Source of the DNA: Roseovarius nitratireducens
GTDB taxonomy: Bacteria > Pseudomonadota > Alphaproteobacteria > Rhodobacterales > Rhodobacteraceae
Reading direction: 5' to 3'
Assembly (NCBI RefSeq): GCF_002925845.1
Contig: NZ_PDNI01000065.1
Span: forward strand, 328,310-392,309
DNA length: 64,000 nucleotides
Positions within the stretch are counted from its first letter, which is position 1. Each line of letters starts with the position of its first letter. A program made the position numbers and the translations under genes. The notes beneath the pieces are model-generated. The model had not been told where the DNA came from. It saw nothing but the letters and a program-made list of their open reading frames with translations, and did no database searches. This document shows, piece after piece, positions 26,773-35,215 of this stretch.

Positions 26773-27258
26773 CTAACGGAAAGCGATTTCCCAGCTTTGT
26801 TCGACAAGGTCGCAGCCAAAAGAGCGCACCGGTTTCGAGGCGGTGAGCCGCCAGCCGTTGCGCGCGTAGAGCGCGCAGGCGGCGCGGTGGCTCTCATGCG
26901 TCCAGAGCGCCATGCCGCTATATCCGCGCGCGCGGGCAAAGCCGGTGCAGGTATCCAGAAGCCGCTGCCCGAGCCCCTGCCCGCGGGCCTCGGTCACCAA
27001 GAGGAACAGCCGCAGCTTGGCGATTCCCTCGGACTGGCGCACGCAGAAGATCGAGCCGAGCCGCCGATCCTCGACATGAGCGATCCAGCCCGCCTCGCAA
27101 CTCGGATCGTGGTCCGCGATGAATGCGTCGAGAATCTCCGCGACCAGCGCGCCGAACGTCTCGTCAAAACCCTCGTCGCGCGCATAGAGCGTGGCATGAC
27201 GCTCGACCAGCCAGGGCGCGTCGTCGGGGCGGAAGGGGCGGATCGCGGCCTCGGTCAT
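26773..27258 (-). CDS. GNAT-family N-acetyltransferase
   Basis: 161-aa acetyltransferase; the acetyl-CoA-binding block VTEARGQGLGQRLLDTC is near residues 88-104. The C-terminal half has the typical ALYARNGW motif. The substrate is unknown. The start at 27258 (MTEAAIRPF) begins the fold directly; an ATG three codons upstream (27267) also fits. It stands alone between tRNA-His and a divergent small gene. Confidence 0.82.
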   Translation of the reverse strand: MTEAAIRPFRPDDAPWLVERHATLYARDEGFDETFGALVAEILDAFIADHDPSCEAGWIAHVEDRRLGSIFCVRQSEGIAKLRLFLLVTEARGQGLGQRLLDTCTGFARARGYSGMALWTHESHRAACALYARNGWRLTASKPVRSFGCDLVEQSWEIAFR

Positions 27259-27335
27259 GGTCGCCATCAAAGCGCGCGCAGGCTTGCCAATCAAGCGCGA
27301 ACAGCGTAGCAGATCGCGAGTTTCAGGAGGCGGTC

Positions 27336-27524
27336 ATGGGCATCAACGACGAACGCGAGATCGAGGCCAATCTCCAGATCGGGCCAACGGATAGCGGCAT
27401 GGTGCGTCTGTTCATCGAGTCGCAGGGCATCGAGGTTCCGATGGATTTCGAACCCGACGAGGCCGAGGAAATCGCCGAGGAAATCCGTGCCGCGGCAGCC
27501 GCCGCCCGGGCGCGTGGATCATAG
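27336..27524 (+). CDS. DUF6324 family small protein
   Basis: 62-aa acidic soluble protein preceded by a strong CAGGAGG site. The sequence (NLQIGPTDSGMVRLFIE... then a Glu/Ala-rich helix) matches a small conserved Rhodobacteraceae family labelled DUF6324; function unknown. Its 3' end overlaps the convergent mmcB gene by 6 bp. Confidence 0.72.
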   Translation: MGINDEREIEANLQIGPTDSGMVRLFIESQGIEVPMDFEPDEAEEIAEEIRAAAAAARARGS

Positions 27525-27962
27525 CGGCGGGTCGGTGAGCCGGTGCAGGCGGCGCGCGGCGTCGCGGGCGATACGACGGATGAGTGCGGCGCGCCGCGCG
27601 GCCGCAAGCCGGGTCTCGGGGGCCATGCGGATAATATCGGCATCGTAGCCGTCGGCGATAATGAGGCCGGTATCGTCGGGCAGCAGATCCGTGGGAAACC
27701 CCGCGTCCACCGCCCAGAAATAACGGTCACACCAGTCGAGATAGCCTGTCCACTTGGCGTCCGAGGCGAAATCGGCACGGCCCGATTTGCACTCGATCAC
27801 CCAGATATCGCCCTTCGGGCCAAGCGCCATGACGTCCACGCGCTTGCCGCGCTCGGGCACGAATTCCGTCAGGACGGCGAAATCATGGCTGGCCAGGTGG
27901 CGGCAGACGCCACGAGCGAGCGCCTGTCCGGGACGCAGGGACGGATCATGCGGGAATGCCAT
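27519..27962 (-). CDS. mmcB: MmcB family DNA repair protein
   Basis: 147-aa protein of the MmcB family, described in Caulobacter as an SOS-induced factor that protects against mitomycin C. It has a nuclease-like core with DVMALGPKGDIWVIECKSG, in which the D...E-C-K pattern resembles the PD-(D/E)xK fold. The start at 27962 (MAFPHD) is supported by a LexA box immediately upstream; the longer start at 27992 would put that box inside the coding region. It is convergent with the DUF6324 gene. Confidence 0.85.
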   Translation of the reverse strand: MAFPHDPSLRPGQALARGVCRHLASHDFAVLTEFVPERGKRVDVMALGPKGDIWVIECKSGRADFASDAKWTGYLDWCDRYFWAVDAGFPTDLLPDDTGLIIADGYDADIIRMAPETRLAAARRAALIRRIARDAARRLHRLTDPPL

Positions 27963-27973
27963 ATCGGCATTTT

Positions 27974-27988
27974 GAACAAATAAGGAAC
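27974..27988 (-). promoter_or_regulatory. LexA (SOS) box of mmcB
   Basis: Minus-strand GTTC, seven bases, GTTC: GTTCCTTATTTGTTC. This is a perfect match to the alphaproteobacterial LexA operator. It lies 12 bp upstream of the mmcB ATG at 27962. Confidence 0.85.
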
Positions 27989-28000
27989 GCACGCAACCCC

Positions 28001-28028
28001 TTGCCGCGGGGCGTACAAGCGCTTAGCT
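28001..28028 (+). promoter_or_regulatory. Candidate promoter of the 6S-like RNA
   Basis: TTGCCG and TTAGCT with a 16-bp spacer on the plus strand; the -10 ends five bases before the first base of the RNA's closing helix. The -35 is good and the -10 moderate. Confidence 0.5.
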
Positions 28029-28032
28029 GTGG

Positions 28033-28201
28033 GGTGTGGCGGGTGCTGCCCTTCTCGTGAGCGGTTGCATTCCGGTGGCCTTAAGCAATTCCGAGGGAGC
28101 TGGCTCTGTCCGGATCGTGGTCCGGTTACCCGGCGCCCACCTGTATACACAGGTCCTCGGGAATGAGAGAACCACACGGTTGCGTGCGGGCCCGTCACAC
28201 C
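28033..28201 (+). ncRNA. ssrS: Probable 6S RNA
   Basis: A 169-nt structured stretch in a gene-free gap. The ends pair over 11 bp (GGTGTGGCGGG at 28033-28043 with CCCGTCACACC at 28191-28201). After a large asymmetric bubble (45 nt on one side, 28 on the other) an inner 8-bp helix follows (TTCCGAGG with CCTCGGGA at 28155-28162). A branched tip follows that includes CCTGT-ATAC-ACAGG. Closing stem, central bubble and apical arm are the 6S architecture, which mimics an open promoter and holds sigma-70 RNA polymerase. The SRP, tmRNA and RNase P motifs are absent. No covariance search was possible. Confidence 0.58.
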
Positions 28202-28250
28202 TCTCTCTCCTTTTCCCGATTCGCAGGCGTGAAACCCAATAAACGCGAAA

Positions 28251-28270
28251 AGGCCCCCGTGGGGGCCTTT
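28251..28270. terminator. Bidirectional terminator
   Basis: AGGCCCCCGTGGGGGCCTTT forms a strong GC hairpin with A/T runs on both sides: TTT on plus, TTTT on minus. It would end both the plus-strand RNA and the minus-strand membrane-protein gene at 28295. Confidence 0.85.
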
Positions 28271-28294
28271 GGTCAGTGCTCCGGCTGGCGCGGC

Positions 28295-28627
28295 TCAACC
28301 CCTTGGTCGAAACGTCCGGCGCGTATCATCAACGCGGGCGGGGATCGTGGCATAGTCGCGGCGCATGACATGCTGCCGCAGCCCGCCGTGATGATCGTCG
28401 TCATCGTCATCCTTCATCCGCATCACCGCGATGGCGAATTGCACCCCGGCAAAGACGATGCCATTTGCCAGCCAGAGGATCAGGACCGCAAGCGGCCCGT
28501 CGCTGCTATGGGTGACAAGGTGCCACAGGTTGGCGATATCGAACCACAGCAGGAGCGCGACGAACACGCCCGCGATGCCGAAGCCGATGGCGACCTGCGT
28601 GATGTAGAGCTTGATGAGCTTGGGCAT
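28295..28627 (-). CDS. Small membrane protein, unknown
   Basis: 110-aa protein with two membrane segments (about 10-30 and 46-66), then a histidine- and aspartate-rich stretch (MKDDDDDDHHGG) and a basic tail. The Asp/His cluster could bind metal, but this is only suggestive. No family recognised. It stands alone: a terminator lies 25 bp downstream and a 181-bp gap upstream holds no clear gene. Confidence 0.6.
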   Translation of the reverse strand: MPKLIKLYITQVAIGFGIAGVFVALLLWFDIANLWHLVTHSSDGPLAVLILWLANGIVFAGVQFAIAVMRMKDDDDDDHHGGLRQHVMRRDYATIPARVDDTRRTFRPRG

Positions 28628-28808
28628 GGCCGACCTCCGTTTCTGCTACAACAAAGTTACGCCCTTGCCATGAGATTACAAGGGCCGATCCGGACCTGTC
28701 CGTGCCCTGTGCGAGATATCGCCGGTCCAGACCTGTGAAAATGCGTGGTTTCGCGGCCGACCGCACCGGCCCCCGGGCGGATTCGTCGCAGCACGAGTCA
28801 GCGGAATT

Positions 28809-29417
28809 TCAGCGGCAATAGGAGCCACCACGATTCCGAGCCGTGTCGAAATGAAAGTGGTCTTGGTGGAACTGGTCAGATTCCGGACCCAGCACCGTGC
28901 CGAACGGGCCGCAGGCCTGCCGATGGACGCGACGCAGCACCCGGCCCTTTCGCCCCTGTCCCCAATCGTCGCGCACCGAAATCTCGGAGCCGTCGCGCAA
29001 TTGCAGCGCGGCAATGTCAATGGCACGGCCTTTGCCATGCTCGGAAATCTCTGCACCGCTTTGGCTATTGCGGGTCCGGCAGGCATAATGCGCCGCAACG
29101 CGCAGACCGGTGAGGCCCCCGCCCATGCGACCGACCTCGGGCCTGGCGCTCTGATCGACCCATGCCCCGAGCGTCCGCGCGGTCTGACAATCGAGCGCGG
29201 CAGACTGGCTCAGGCGCACACCATGCACCGATTCGAGGCGCACGGCACGCTTCACCCCGCAGCCCGCGATCCGACCGGGCAGGATGCCCGAGACCGTGCC
29301 CACCAGCCCCGGATCGCCACAAAGCCCACCGCCGCGCGTCACCGCGTCGTTGCCGCGCCCGCACCCCGTCGCCAGAACGCTCAGGCCCAATGCGGCGACG
29401 AAAACCGCGCGCCTCAT
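28809..29417 (-). CDS. Extensin-like family lipoprotein
   Basis: 202-aa protein with a lipoprotein signal (lipobox LATGC, Cys about 19) and an extensin-like C-terminal domain. Conserved family blocks are seen: LDCQTARTLGAWV, EHGKGRAIDI and a final DHFHFD, a His/Asp arrangement typical of peptidase-like metal sites of the D-Ala-D-Ala type. I infer an envelope peptidoglycan-related role. The start overlaps the tyrA stop as ATGA. Confidence 0.82.
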   Translation of the reverse strand: MRRAVFVAALGLSVLATGCGRGNDAVTRGGGLCGDPGLVGTVSGILPGRIAGCGVKRAVRLESVHGVRLSQSAALDCQTARTLGAWVDQSARPEVGRMGGGLTGLRVAAHYACRTRNSQSGAEISEHGKGRAIDIAALQLRDGSEISVRDDWGQGRKGRVLRRVHRQACGPFGTVLGPESDQFHQDHFHFDTARNRGGSYCR

Positions 29418-30331
29418 ACCTTCTTCCCCCGTCCAAAATCAGGCGCGTCAACGTCCTGCCCCGCTTCGATGATGCCGCGGCGGATAGCGCGGGTGCGGGT
29501 GAAATAAGCGTGCAGGTGATCGCCGTCACCGGTGCGGATGGCGCGCTGAAGCGCAAACAGCTCCTCGGTGAAACGCCCGAGGATTTCCAGCGTCGCCTCG
29601 CGATTGTTGAGAAACACGTCGCGCCACATCGTCGGGTCGGAGGCCGCGATACGGGTGAAATCGCGGAAACCGGCGGCGGAATACTTGATGACCTCGCTGT
29701 CGGTGACGCGGCGCAGGTCGTCGGCCACGCCCACCATCGTGTAGGCGATAAGATGCGGCGCATGGGAGGTAACGGCAAGGACAAGATCGTGATGCTCGGC
29801 ATCCATCTCGTCGGTATGGCTGCCCAGCGCCTGCCAGAACCGCTCCAGCCGCTCCACCGCCGCGCGGTCACTGCCCGGCTGCGGCACGATCAGGCACCAG
29901 CGGTTGTCGAACAACTCGGCAAAGCCCGAGCGGGGGCCGGAATGCTCGGTGCCCGCCAAGGGGTGGGCGGGGACGAAATGCACCCCTTCGGGCAGGTGCG
30001 GCGCGACCGCCTCGATCACCGCTTTCTTGACCGATCCCACGTCGCTCAGCGTCGCGCCGGGCTTGAGCACCGGGGCGATCTCCTCGGCCACGACCCCCAT
30101 AGCCCCCACCGGAATGCAAAGCACCACCAGGTCGGCCCCGTCGGCGGCCTCGGCGGCGGTCTCGCAGACGCGGTCGCACAGGCCGATCTCGCGCGCGATG
30201 GCGCGGGTCTCGGGGCTGCGTGCATAGCCTGTCACCTCCCGCGCGAGCCCGCTGCGACGGATGGCATGAAACATCGACGAGGCGATGAGCCCCAGCCCGA
30301 TGAGCGCCACACGATCGTAGATCACACTCAT
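29414..30331 (-). CDS. tyrA: Prephenate/arogenate dehydrogenase
   Basis: 305-aa NAD(P)-dependent dehydrogenase of the TyrA family that oxidatively decarboxylates prephenate or arogenate in tyrosine synthesis. The Rossmann motif is GLGLIASS (12-19), and the substrate block [11 protein letters not shown] is near residue 125. It is coupled to hisC upstream (ATGA overlap). The HisC-type aminotransferase next door often also serves aromatic amino acids, which fits the pairing. Which of the two substrates it prefers cannot be read from sequence alone. Confidence 0.92.
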   Translation of the reverse strand: MSVIYDRVALIGLGLIASSMFHAIRRSGLAREVTGYARSPETRAIAREIGLCDRVCETAAEAADGADLVVLCIPVGAMGVVAEEIAPVLKPGATLSDVGSVKKAVIEAVAPHLPEGVHFVPAHPLAGTEHSGPRSGFAELFDNRWCLIVPQPGSDRAAVERLERFWQALGSHTDEMDAEHHDLVLAVTSHAPHLIAYTMVGVADDLRRVTDSEVIKYSAAGFRDFTRIAASDPTMWRDVFLNNREATLEILGRFTEELFALQRAIRTGDGDHLHAYFTRTRAIRRGIIEAGQDVDAPDFGRGKKV

Positions 30332-31413
30332 CGCGTGCCTGCCCGGAACTGCCCAACGGCATGGGCCACGCGGCGGCAGGCGGCCTCGTCGCCCACGGTG
30401 ATGCGCAGGCAGTCGGGAAGGTTATACCCCCCGACCCGCCGCACGATCAACCCGCACGATTTCAGATAGTCGTCGCAGGCCTCGGCCTCGGCGCGATCGG
30501 CAAAACGGGCAAGGATGAAATTGCCATGGCTCGGGTCCGATGGCACGCCCTGCTCGGCGAGCGCCCCGGCCAGCCACCCGCGCAGGCGGGTGTTCTCGTC
30601 GCGGCAGCGCACGATCCACTCGGTCTCGCGCACCGCCGCCTCGGCAGCGGCGAGCGCCGGGCTCGATAGGTTGAACGGCCCGCGGATGCGGTCCAGCACA
30701 TCGATCACGTCAGCGGGCGCGTAGCCCCAGCCGACACGCAAACCACCCAGCCCGTAGATCTTCGAAAATGTCCGGGTCATAACCACGTTGTCGCGCGCCT
30801 CGACCAGCGCCGCGCCGCCATCGTTGCCCTCGACATACTCGACATAGGCCCCGTCGAGCACCAGCAGCGCGGTCTCGGGGATGCCGTCGGCCAGCCGCCG
30901 CACCTCGTCCGGCCCGATCATCGTGCCGGTGGGGTTGTTGGGATTGGCGACAAAGACCAGCCGCGTGGCCGGGGTGCAGGCCGCGAGGATCGCGTCCACG
31001 TCGGTGGTGCGCGCCGCCTCGGCCACCTCGACCGGGGTTGCCCCCGCCGCCAGCGCGCCGATGCGGTAGATGGCGAAGCCGTGCTCGGTATGGATCACCT
31101 CGTCGCCCGGCCCGGCATAGGCCTGGCACAGCAGGTGCAGGATCTCGTCGCTGCCCACCCCGCAGATAATGCGCGCGGGATCGAGTCCGTGCATCTCGCC
31201 GATCGCGGCGCGCAGCGCGCCGTGATCGGTGGACGGGTAGCGATGCAGGTCACGGGCGCTGCGGCGCACCGCCTCGCGGGCGGCCTCGGGCGGGCCAAAC
31301 GGGTTCTCGTTGGAGCTGAGCTTGACCGCGTCCGCCACGCCCGCGACATGGCTCGCCCCGCCCTGGTAGGGGGCGATCTGCATGATGCCGGGCTGCGGCG
31401 TTATCCTGGTCAT
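30328..31413 (-). CDS. hisC: Histidinol-phosphate aminotransferase
   Basis: 361-aa class I/II PLP aminotransferase. The PLP lysine is K218 in [10 protein letters not shown], and the NPNNPTG motif is at 157-163. Beyond histidine synthesis, alphaproteobacterial HisC enzymes of this type can transaminate prephenate or aromatic oxo acids. The direct coupling to tyrA (4-bp overlap) supports an aromatic role too, which is an inference. It heads the hisC-tyrA-extensin operon. Confidence 0.9.
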   Translation of the reverse strand: MTRITPQPGIMQIAPYQGGASHVAGVADAVKLSSNENPFGPPEAAREAVRRSARDLHRYPSTDHGALRAAIGEMHGLDPARIICGVGSDEILHLLCQAYAGPGDEVIHTEHGFAIYRIGALAAGATPVEVAEAARTTDVDAILAACTPATRLVFVANPNNPTGTMIGPDEVRRLADGIPETALLVLDGAYVEYVEGNDGGAALVEARDNVVMTRTFSKIYGLGGLRVGWGYAPADVIDVLDRIRGPFNLSSPALAAAEAAVRETEWIVRCRDENTRLRGWLAGALAEQGVPSDPSHGNFILARFADRAEAEACDDYLKSCGLIVRRVGGYNLPDCLRITVGDEAACRRVAHAVGQFRAGTR

Positions 31414-31472
31414 GTCCCGTGCCTTTCCTCTTGGCGGGGTTCTAGCTTTGGCATCCGGCCTTGACCAGAACG

Positions 31473-31504
31473 AAAAGGGCCGCGGCGGTTTCCCGTCGCG
31501 GCCC
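31473..31504 (-). terminator. Intrinsic terminator of rpsD
   Basis: Perfect 8-bp stem GGGCCGCG/CGCGGCCC (31477-31484 with 31497-31504) followed on the minus strand by TTTTCG. It lies 22 bp past the rpsD stop and separates it from hisC. Confidence 0.85.
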
Positions 31505-31525
31505 GCGTGTCCCGTCAGGGCGCGA

Positions 31526-32146
31526 TCAGTTCTGCGCGTAGTATTCGATGACGAGGTTGGGCTCCATCATCACCGGGTAGGGCACATCGCCCAGCGCCGG
31601 CGTGCGCACAAAGGTCGCGGTCATCTTGGAATGGTCGGCCTCGATGTAATCGGGCACGTCACGCTCAGCCAGCTGCACGGCCTCGAGAACGGAGACAAGC
31701 TGCTTGGACTTCTCGCGCACCTCGATCACGTCGCCTTCCTTCACGCGGTAGGAGGGGATGTTGACGCGCTTGCCGTTCACCATCACATGGCCATGGTTCA
31801 CGAATTGCCGCGCGGCAAAGACTGTGGGCACGAACTTGGCGCGGTAGACCACCGCGTCGAGACGGCGCTCCAGCAGGCCGATGAGCAGCTCGCCGGTATC
31901 GCCCCGGACACGCTCTGCCTCGGCATAGATGCGGCGGAACTGCTTCTCGGTGAGATCGCCGTAATAGCCCTTGAGCTTCTGCTTGGCGCGCAGTTGCAGG
32001 CCGAAGTCGGACATCTTCTGCTTGCGGCGCTGGCCGTGCTGGCCGGGGCCGTATTCGCGGCGGTTGACCGGCGACTTGGGGCGGCCCCAGATGTTCTCGC
32101 CCATGCGGCGGTCGATTTTGTACTTGGCAGACGTGCGTTTGGTCAC
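31526..32146 (-). CDS. rpsD: 30S ribosomal protein S4
   Basis: Complete 206-aa S4, an early-assembly protein that binds 16S rRNA. The C-terminal S4 fold includes [11 protein letters not shown] and [19 protein letters not shown]. It is monocistronic, with a strong promoter and its own terminator. The leader from the promoter is about 90 nt and could hold an autoregulatory site as in other bacteria; none is proven here. Confidence 0.97.
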   Translation of the reverse strand: MTKRTSAKYKIDRRMGENIWGRPKSPVNRREYGPGQHGQRRKQKMSDFGLQLRAKQKLKGYYGDLTEKQFRRIYAEAERVRGDTGELLIGLLERRLDAVVYRAKFVPTVFAARQFVNHGHVMVNGKRVNIPSYRVKEGDVIEVREKSKQLVSVLEAVQLAERDVPDYIEADHSKMTATFVRTPALGDVPYPVMMEPNLVIEYYAQN

Positions 32147-32243
32147 GGCTGATCTCCTTCTCTATATGTCGAAGGGCGTTGTCCTCTGGATTGCTCCCGA
32201 CAGGCATCCCCTTGCGAGGGCCACCAACACCAATGAAGCCGCG

Positions 32244-32271
32244 CTTATATACCCCGCGTTCGCGCTGTCAA
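32244..32271 (-). promoter_or_regulatory. rpsD promoter
   Basis: Minus-strand TTGACA and TATAAG with a 16-bp spacer, an excellent housekeeping-sigma promoter. It predicts a 5' leader of about 90 nt before the rpsD start at 32146. Confidence 0.8.
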
Positions 32272-32287
32272 CCACCCGCGCGCCCCG

Positions 32288-32312
32288 GCTTCTTCCTGGT
32301 CCAAATACCTCC
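32288..32312 (+). repeat. Intergenic repeat, copy B (diverged)
   Basis: GCTTCTTCCTGG then TCCAAATACCTCC aligns with the repeats at 7297, 36748 and 62944 but is the most diverged copy. It is followed by the hairpin GGGGCAG/CTGCCCC (32338-32357). It lies between rpsD and the DUF805 gene. Confidence 0.5.
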
Positions 32313-32360
32313 GCGAGCGCTGCGCGGATGCGCGACGGGGGCAGCGTCCCCTGCCCCGGG

Positions 32361-32706
32361 TCAGCCCTGATTGGCCAGCGGATCGGGGCCGAAACGGTTG
32401 TCACCCACTGTGCCGCGATGGATGAAAAAGGCGAAGATCAGGATCAGCCCCCCCGATCACCGGGATCAGAACCAGCAGATACCACCAGCCGGAGCGGTCC
32501 ACATCATGCAGGCGGCGCACGGCAACGGCGATGCTTGGCAAGAGCACGGCCAGCGAGAAGATCGCGCTGACGATATCGCCGAGGATCAATTGCAGCACGA
32601 GACTCACCACCAGGACGAAAAGCGCGAACCACCAGAATTCGGAGCGTGCAGCGCGTCCGCTGAAATTGGCGTAATTCTCGGTGAGAACCGTCCTGACCGC
32701 CGTCAT
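32361..32706 (-). pseudogene. DUF805 membrane protein, frameshifted
   Basis: The frame opens at 32706 as a normal DUF805 protein: membrane segments and the conserved RRLHDVDRSGWWYLL block, then LIPVIGG. At a run of seven G (plus-strand C, 32448-32454) the frame is lost. With six G the protein would continue LILIFAFFIHRGTVGDNRFG then PDPLANQG and stop at 32361-32363, the classic DUF805 end, giving 114 aa. As given, the C-terminus is replaced by unrelated residues. It may be a real mutation, slippage heterogeneity or a sequencing error. Intact family members are inner-membrane proteins of unknown function. Confidence 0.8.
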
Positions 32707-32737
32707 GAAATCCTTGGTCCGAAACTCCTTGCCTTTG

Positions 32738-33349
32738 TCACTTGTCCTTTTGACCGATGCGCGGCTCGGTTCCGGCGCGCAGCCGCGCGATGTTGCTGCG
32801 GTGCCGCCACAGGATCAGCGCCGCGAGGCAGGTCGCCAGCGCCACCGCCGCGCCGTGGCCCAGCACCAGCGCCCAGACCGGCGCCAGCACCGCCGCCACC
32901 AGCGCCGCCAACGACGAGATGCGCGCCACCACCGCCGTGGCCAGCCATGTCAGGCAGGCCGCGATCCCCACGGGCCACGCGAGCGCCAGCAGCAGGCCAA
33001 GGAACGTGGCCACACCCTTGCCCCCGCGAAAGCCCAGCCAGACCGGGTAACAATGCCCGGCAAAGGCCGCGAGCCCCGCGAGCTGCGCCGCGTCCTCGCC
33101 CGCGATCGCCCGCGCCAGCAGCACCGCCAGCGCCCCCTTGCCGCCGTCCAGCAGCAGCGTGAGCGCGGCGGCCACCTTGTTGCCCGTGCGCAGCACGTTG
33201 GTAGCCCCGATATTGCCAGAGCCGATCTCGCGCAGGTTGCCCAGCCCCATCACCCGCGCCAGCACCATGCCGAACGGGATAGAGCCCAGCAGGTAGCCCG
33301 CCACGGCCCACAGGATCAGGATGCTGGCGGCGCTCTCGACAGGGGGCAT
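32738..33349 (-). CDS. plsY: Acyl-phosphate glycerol-3-phosphate acyltransferase
   Basis: 203-aa integral membrane enzyme that acylates glycerol-3-phosphate from acyl-phosphate, the first step of phospholipid synthesis. The three family motifs are intact: SGNIGATNVLR near 42-52, GFRGGKGVAT near 100-109, and a later HRSNIARL motif (about 182-189). The start at 33349 overlaps the pyrC stop by one base (TGATG), so it is coupled to the pyrimidine operon. Confidence 0.93.
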   Translation of the reverse strand: MPPVESAASILILWAVAGYLLGSIPFGMVLARVMGLGNLREIGSGNIGATNVLRTGNKVAAALTLLLDGGKGALAVLLARAIAGEDAAQLAGLAAFAGHCYPVWLGFRGGKGVATFLGLLLALAWPVGIAACLTWLATAVVARISSLAALVAAVLAPVWALVLGHGAAVALATCLAALILWRHRSNIARLRAGTEPRIGQKDK

Positions 33350-34629
33350 CAGGAAGCCTCGTAAACACAGCAACCGGCGACATAGGTGGCGCTCACCCTA
33401 CCCTGAAGCCGCGCCCCGTCAAACGGCGTGTTCTTGGATTTCGAACGCAGCGCGAACCGGTCGAGGATGAACGGCTTGCCAGGGTCGAACAGTACGAGGT
33501 CCGCAGGCGCCCCCTGCACAAGCCGCCCGGCAGACAGCCCCAGCCGCTTCGCCGGATTGAGCGACAGCGCACGAAACAGCGTCGGCAGGTCAAGCGCCTC
33601 GGCATGGTAGAGCCTGAGCGCCGCCGGGAGCAGGGTCTCCAGCGCGACCGCCCCGCTCGCCGCCGCCTCGAATGGTTGGCGCTTGCTCTCCTCGTCCTGC
33701 GGGGTGTGCATCGAGCTGATGATATCAATCAGCCCTTCGCGCACCGCCTCCGTCACCGCCTGCCGGTCCTCCTCGGACCGGAGCGGCGGCTTGACCTTGA
33801 AGAAGGTGCGATAGTCCGACACGTCGAGCTCGTTGAGCGTCAGGTGATGGATGCTCGTTCCCGCCGTGATATCCAGACCGTTACGCTTTGCCCGGTGCAG
33901 GGCAGGTAACGCGCGGGCGGTGGTGATCTGGTCAGCGTGATAGCGCGCCTGCGTCATTTCCAGCAGGGCAATGTCGCGATCGAGCCCCATCCGCTCGGCC
34001 ATCGGCGAGACGGCGGGCAGGCCTCGTAGCGAGGCGAACTTTCCACTCGTCGCCGCCGCCCCCGCGCTCAGCCCGGGATCCTGCGGATGGCAGATCACCA
34101 GCGCGCCCAGGCTGCGCGCATAGCTCAGCGCACGAGCCAGCACCTTGGTGTCGCGCACCACGTGGTCGCAATCGGTAAAGGCCACGGCCCCCGCATCCAT
34201 CAGGAACCCGATCTCGACCATCTCGCGACCCTCGCGCCCCTTGGTCAGCGCGGCCATCGGCAGCACGTTCACGGGCGCCGCCTCGTTGGCGCGGCGCTCC
34301 ACGAATTCCAGCACCTCGGGGCTGTCGATGGCGGGCAGCGTGTCGGGCCGCGTGGCCATCGTGGTCACGCCCCCCGCCGCCGCCGACAGCCCGGCGGAGC
34401 GATAGCTTTCCTTGTGCCGCTCACCCGGCTCGCAGACCTTCACGCCGATATCGACGATCCCGGGGGCAAGACACTGCCCGCCGCAATCGACCACCGCCTC
34501 GGCCTGCGGCCTGTCCTCGCCGCTGCCGCGCCCGGCGATCACACCGCCGTCGATCAGCAGCCAGCCGGGGCCGTCCGTCCCCGCCTCGGGGTCGATCAGG
34601 CGGGCGTTTGTAAAGAGTGTGGTGGTCAT
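33349..34629 (-). CDS. pyrC: Dihydroorotase-like protein, probably non-catalytic (PyrC')
   Basis: 426-aa dihydroorotase-family protein in the pyrB operon. The fold is complete, but key residues are missing. Where active enzymes have the zinc motif HxHxREPG this protein reads GVKVCEPG (62-69), with both His absent. The catalytic Asp of the DHAP block is replaced in SMHTP (306-310). In Pseudomonas an inactive PyrC' (PyrX) with such losses is a structural subunit needed for assembly of aspartate transcarbamoylase; I infer the same here. An active dihydroorotase should then exist elsewhere in the genome. It is coupled to plsY downstream. Confidence 0.82.
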   Translation of the reverse strand: MTTTLFTNARLIDPEAGTDGPGWLLIDGGVIAGRGSGEDRPQAEAVVDCGGQCLAPGIVDIGVKVCEPGERHKESYRSAGLSAAAGGVTTMATRPDTLPAIDSPEVLEFVERRANEAAPVNVLPMAALTKGREGREMVEIGFLMDAGAVAFTDCDHVVRDTKVLARALSYARSLGALVICHPQDPGLSAGAAATSGKFASLRGLPAVSPMAERMGLDRDIALLEMTQARYHADQITTARALPALHRAKRNGLDITAGTSIHHLTLNELDVSDYRTFFKVKPPLRSEEDRQAVTEAVREGLIDIISSMHTPQDEESKRQPFEAAASGAVALETLLPAALRLYHAEALDLPTLFRALSLNPAKRLGLSAGRLVQGAPADLVLFDPGKPFILDRFALRSKSKNTPFDGARLQGRVSATYVAGCCVYEAS

Positions 34630-34657
34630 GCCGTCCCGTCCTCGCCTCTTGTTTCGC

Positions 34658-34759
34658 TCATCCCGCCACCCATACCATTACCACCGTCAGCGCCGCGATC
34701 ACCGCCAGCGCCACCATCGCGATCTTGCCGGACATGCGCGGGTCCTTCGGCTCCTGCAT
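34658..34759 (-). CDS. Tiny single-pass membrane protein
   Basis: 33-aa reading frame: a short charged N-terminus (MQEPKDPRMSGK) and one hydrophobic helix (AMVALAVIAALTVVMVWVAG). It starts 3 bp after the stop of the PH-like gene and ends 28 bp before pyrC; an 11-codon frame bridges that gap with ATGA overlaps at both ends. Its position inside a tightly packed operon and its clean membrane helix support it as a real gene. Function unknown. Confidence 0.55.
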   Translation of the reverse strand: MQEPKDPRMSGKIAMVALAVIAALTVVMVWVAG

Positions 34760-34762
34760 CGC

Positions 34763-35215
34763 TCAGCCCTCCCTCAGGCCGGCGGCGGCGCGGATGCGGG
34801 CCTCGGTCGCCCCACGGTCCGCCTGGTATTTGATCAGGTGCTTGTCGCCCGAGGTCGTCACCACCTGCACCGCGCTGCCCAGCCCGCGCACCGTCCGGAT
34901 CTCCGCCAGCCGCACCGCCCGCGTGAGCGGCCCGAGAAGCCGCCGGTCGGTCAAGTCCCATCGCGCCTGCAGCTCGTCGGAGGCCACGTAGCCCGCGCGC
35001 ACCGCCACCGCCGCAAGCCCGCCCACCGCACCGGTCCAGACATGGGGATTGCCAGCGGCCCAGAGCACCGCCATCCCGAGCGCCATCGCCCCCGCCGCGA
35101 GCCACGCGTGATCGCGCCAGTAGGTCGCGCGGTCGGGGTGAAAGCTCTCGATCACGCGCTCGCCCTCGGCGAGTGCGGTGGTGGGGGTCATGGAATGGAT
35201 CGGCCCCTCGCTCAT
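34763..35215 (-). CDS. Bacterial PH-like (DUF304-type) membrane protein
   Basis: 150-aa protein with two hydrophobic segments (about 39-75) followed by a PH-like beta domain containing the pattern DRRLLGPLTRAVRLAEIRTVRGLGSAVQ, read in blocks (about 92-118). It resembles bacterial PH domain (YdbT/DUF304) proteins. Function unknown. It overlaps the 176-aa gene upstream as ATGA and is 3 bp from the 33-aa gene downstream, all inside the pyrB-pyrC operon. Confidence 0.7.
   Translation of the reverse strand: MSEGPIHSMTPTTALAEGERVIESFHPDRATYWRDHAWLAAGAMALGMAVLWAAGNPHVWTGAVGGLAAVAVRAGYVASDELQARWDLTDRRLLGPLTRAVRLAEIRTVRGLGSAVQVVTTSGDKHLIKYQADRGATEARIRAAAGLREG

Noticed and set aside
28033-28201. SRP RNA, tmRNA or RNase P as identity of the structured RNA
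   Set aside because: The SRP domain IV motif GGAAGCAGCC, a tmRNA tag frame with CCA end, and the RNase P GAGGAAAGTC core are all missing.
32147-32207. Leader peptide frame (MPVGSNPEDNALRH) upstream of rpsD
   Set aside because: The frame runs on into rpsD out of phase and shows no stop-start design; it seems incidental.
34626-34661. An 11-codon frame (MSETRGEDGTA) between the 33-aa gene and pyrC
   Set aside because: It has ATGA overlaps at both ends but is too short to support as a gene; it more likely just spans the pyrC ribosome-binding region.
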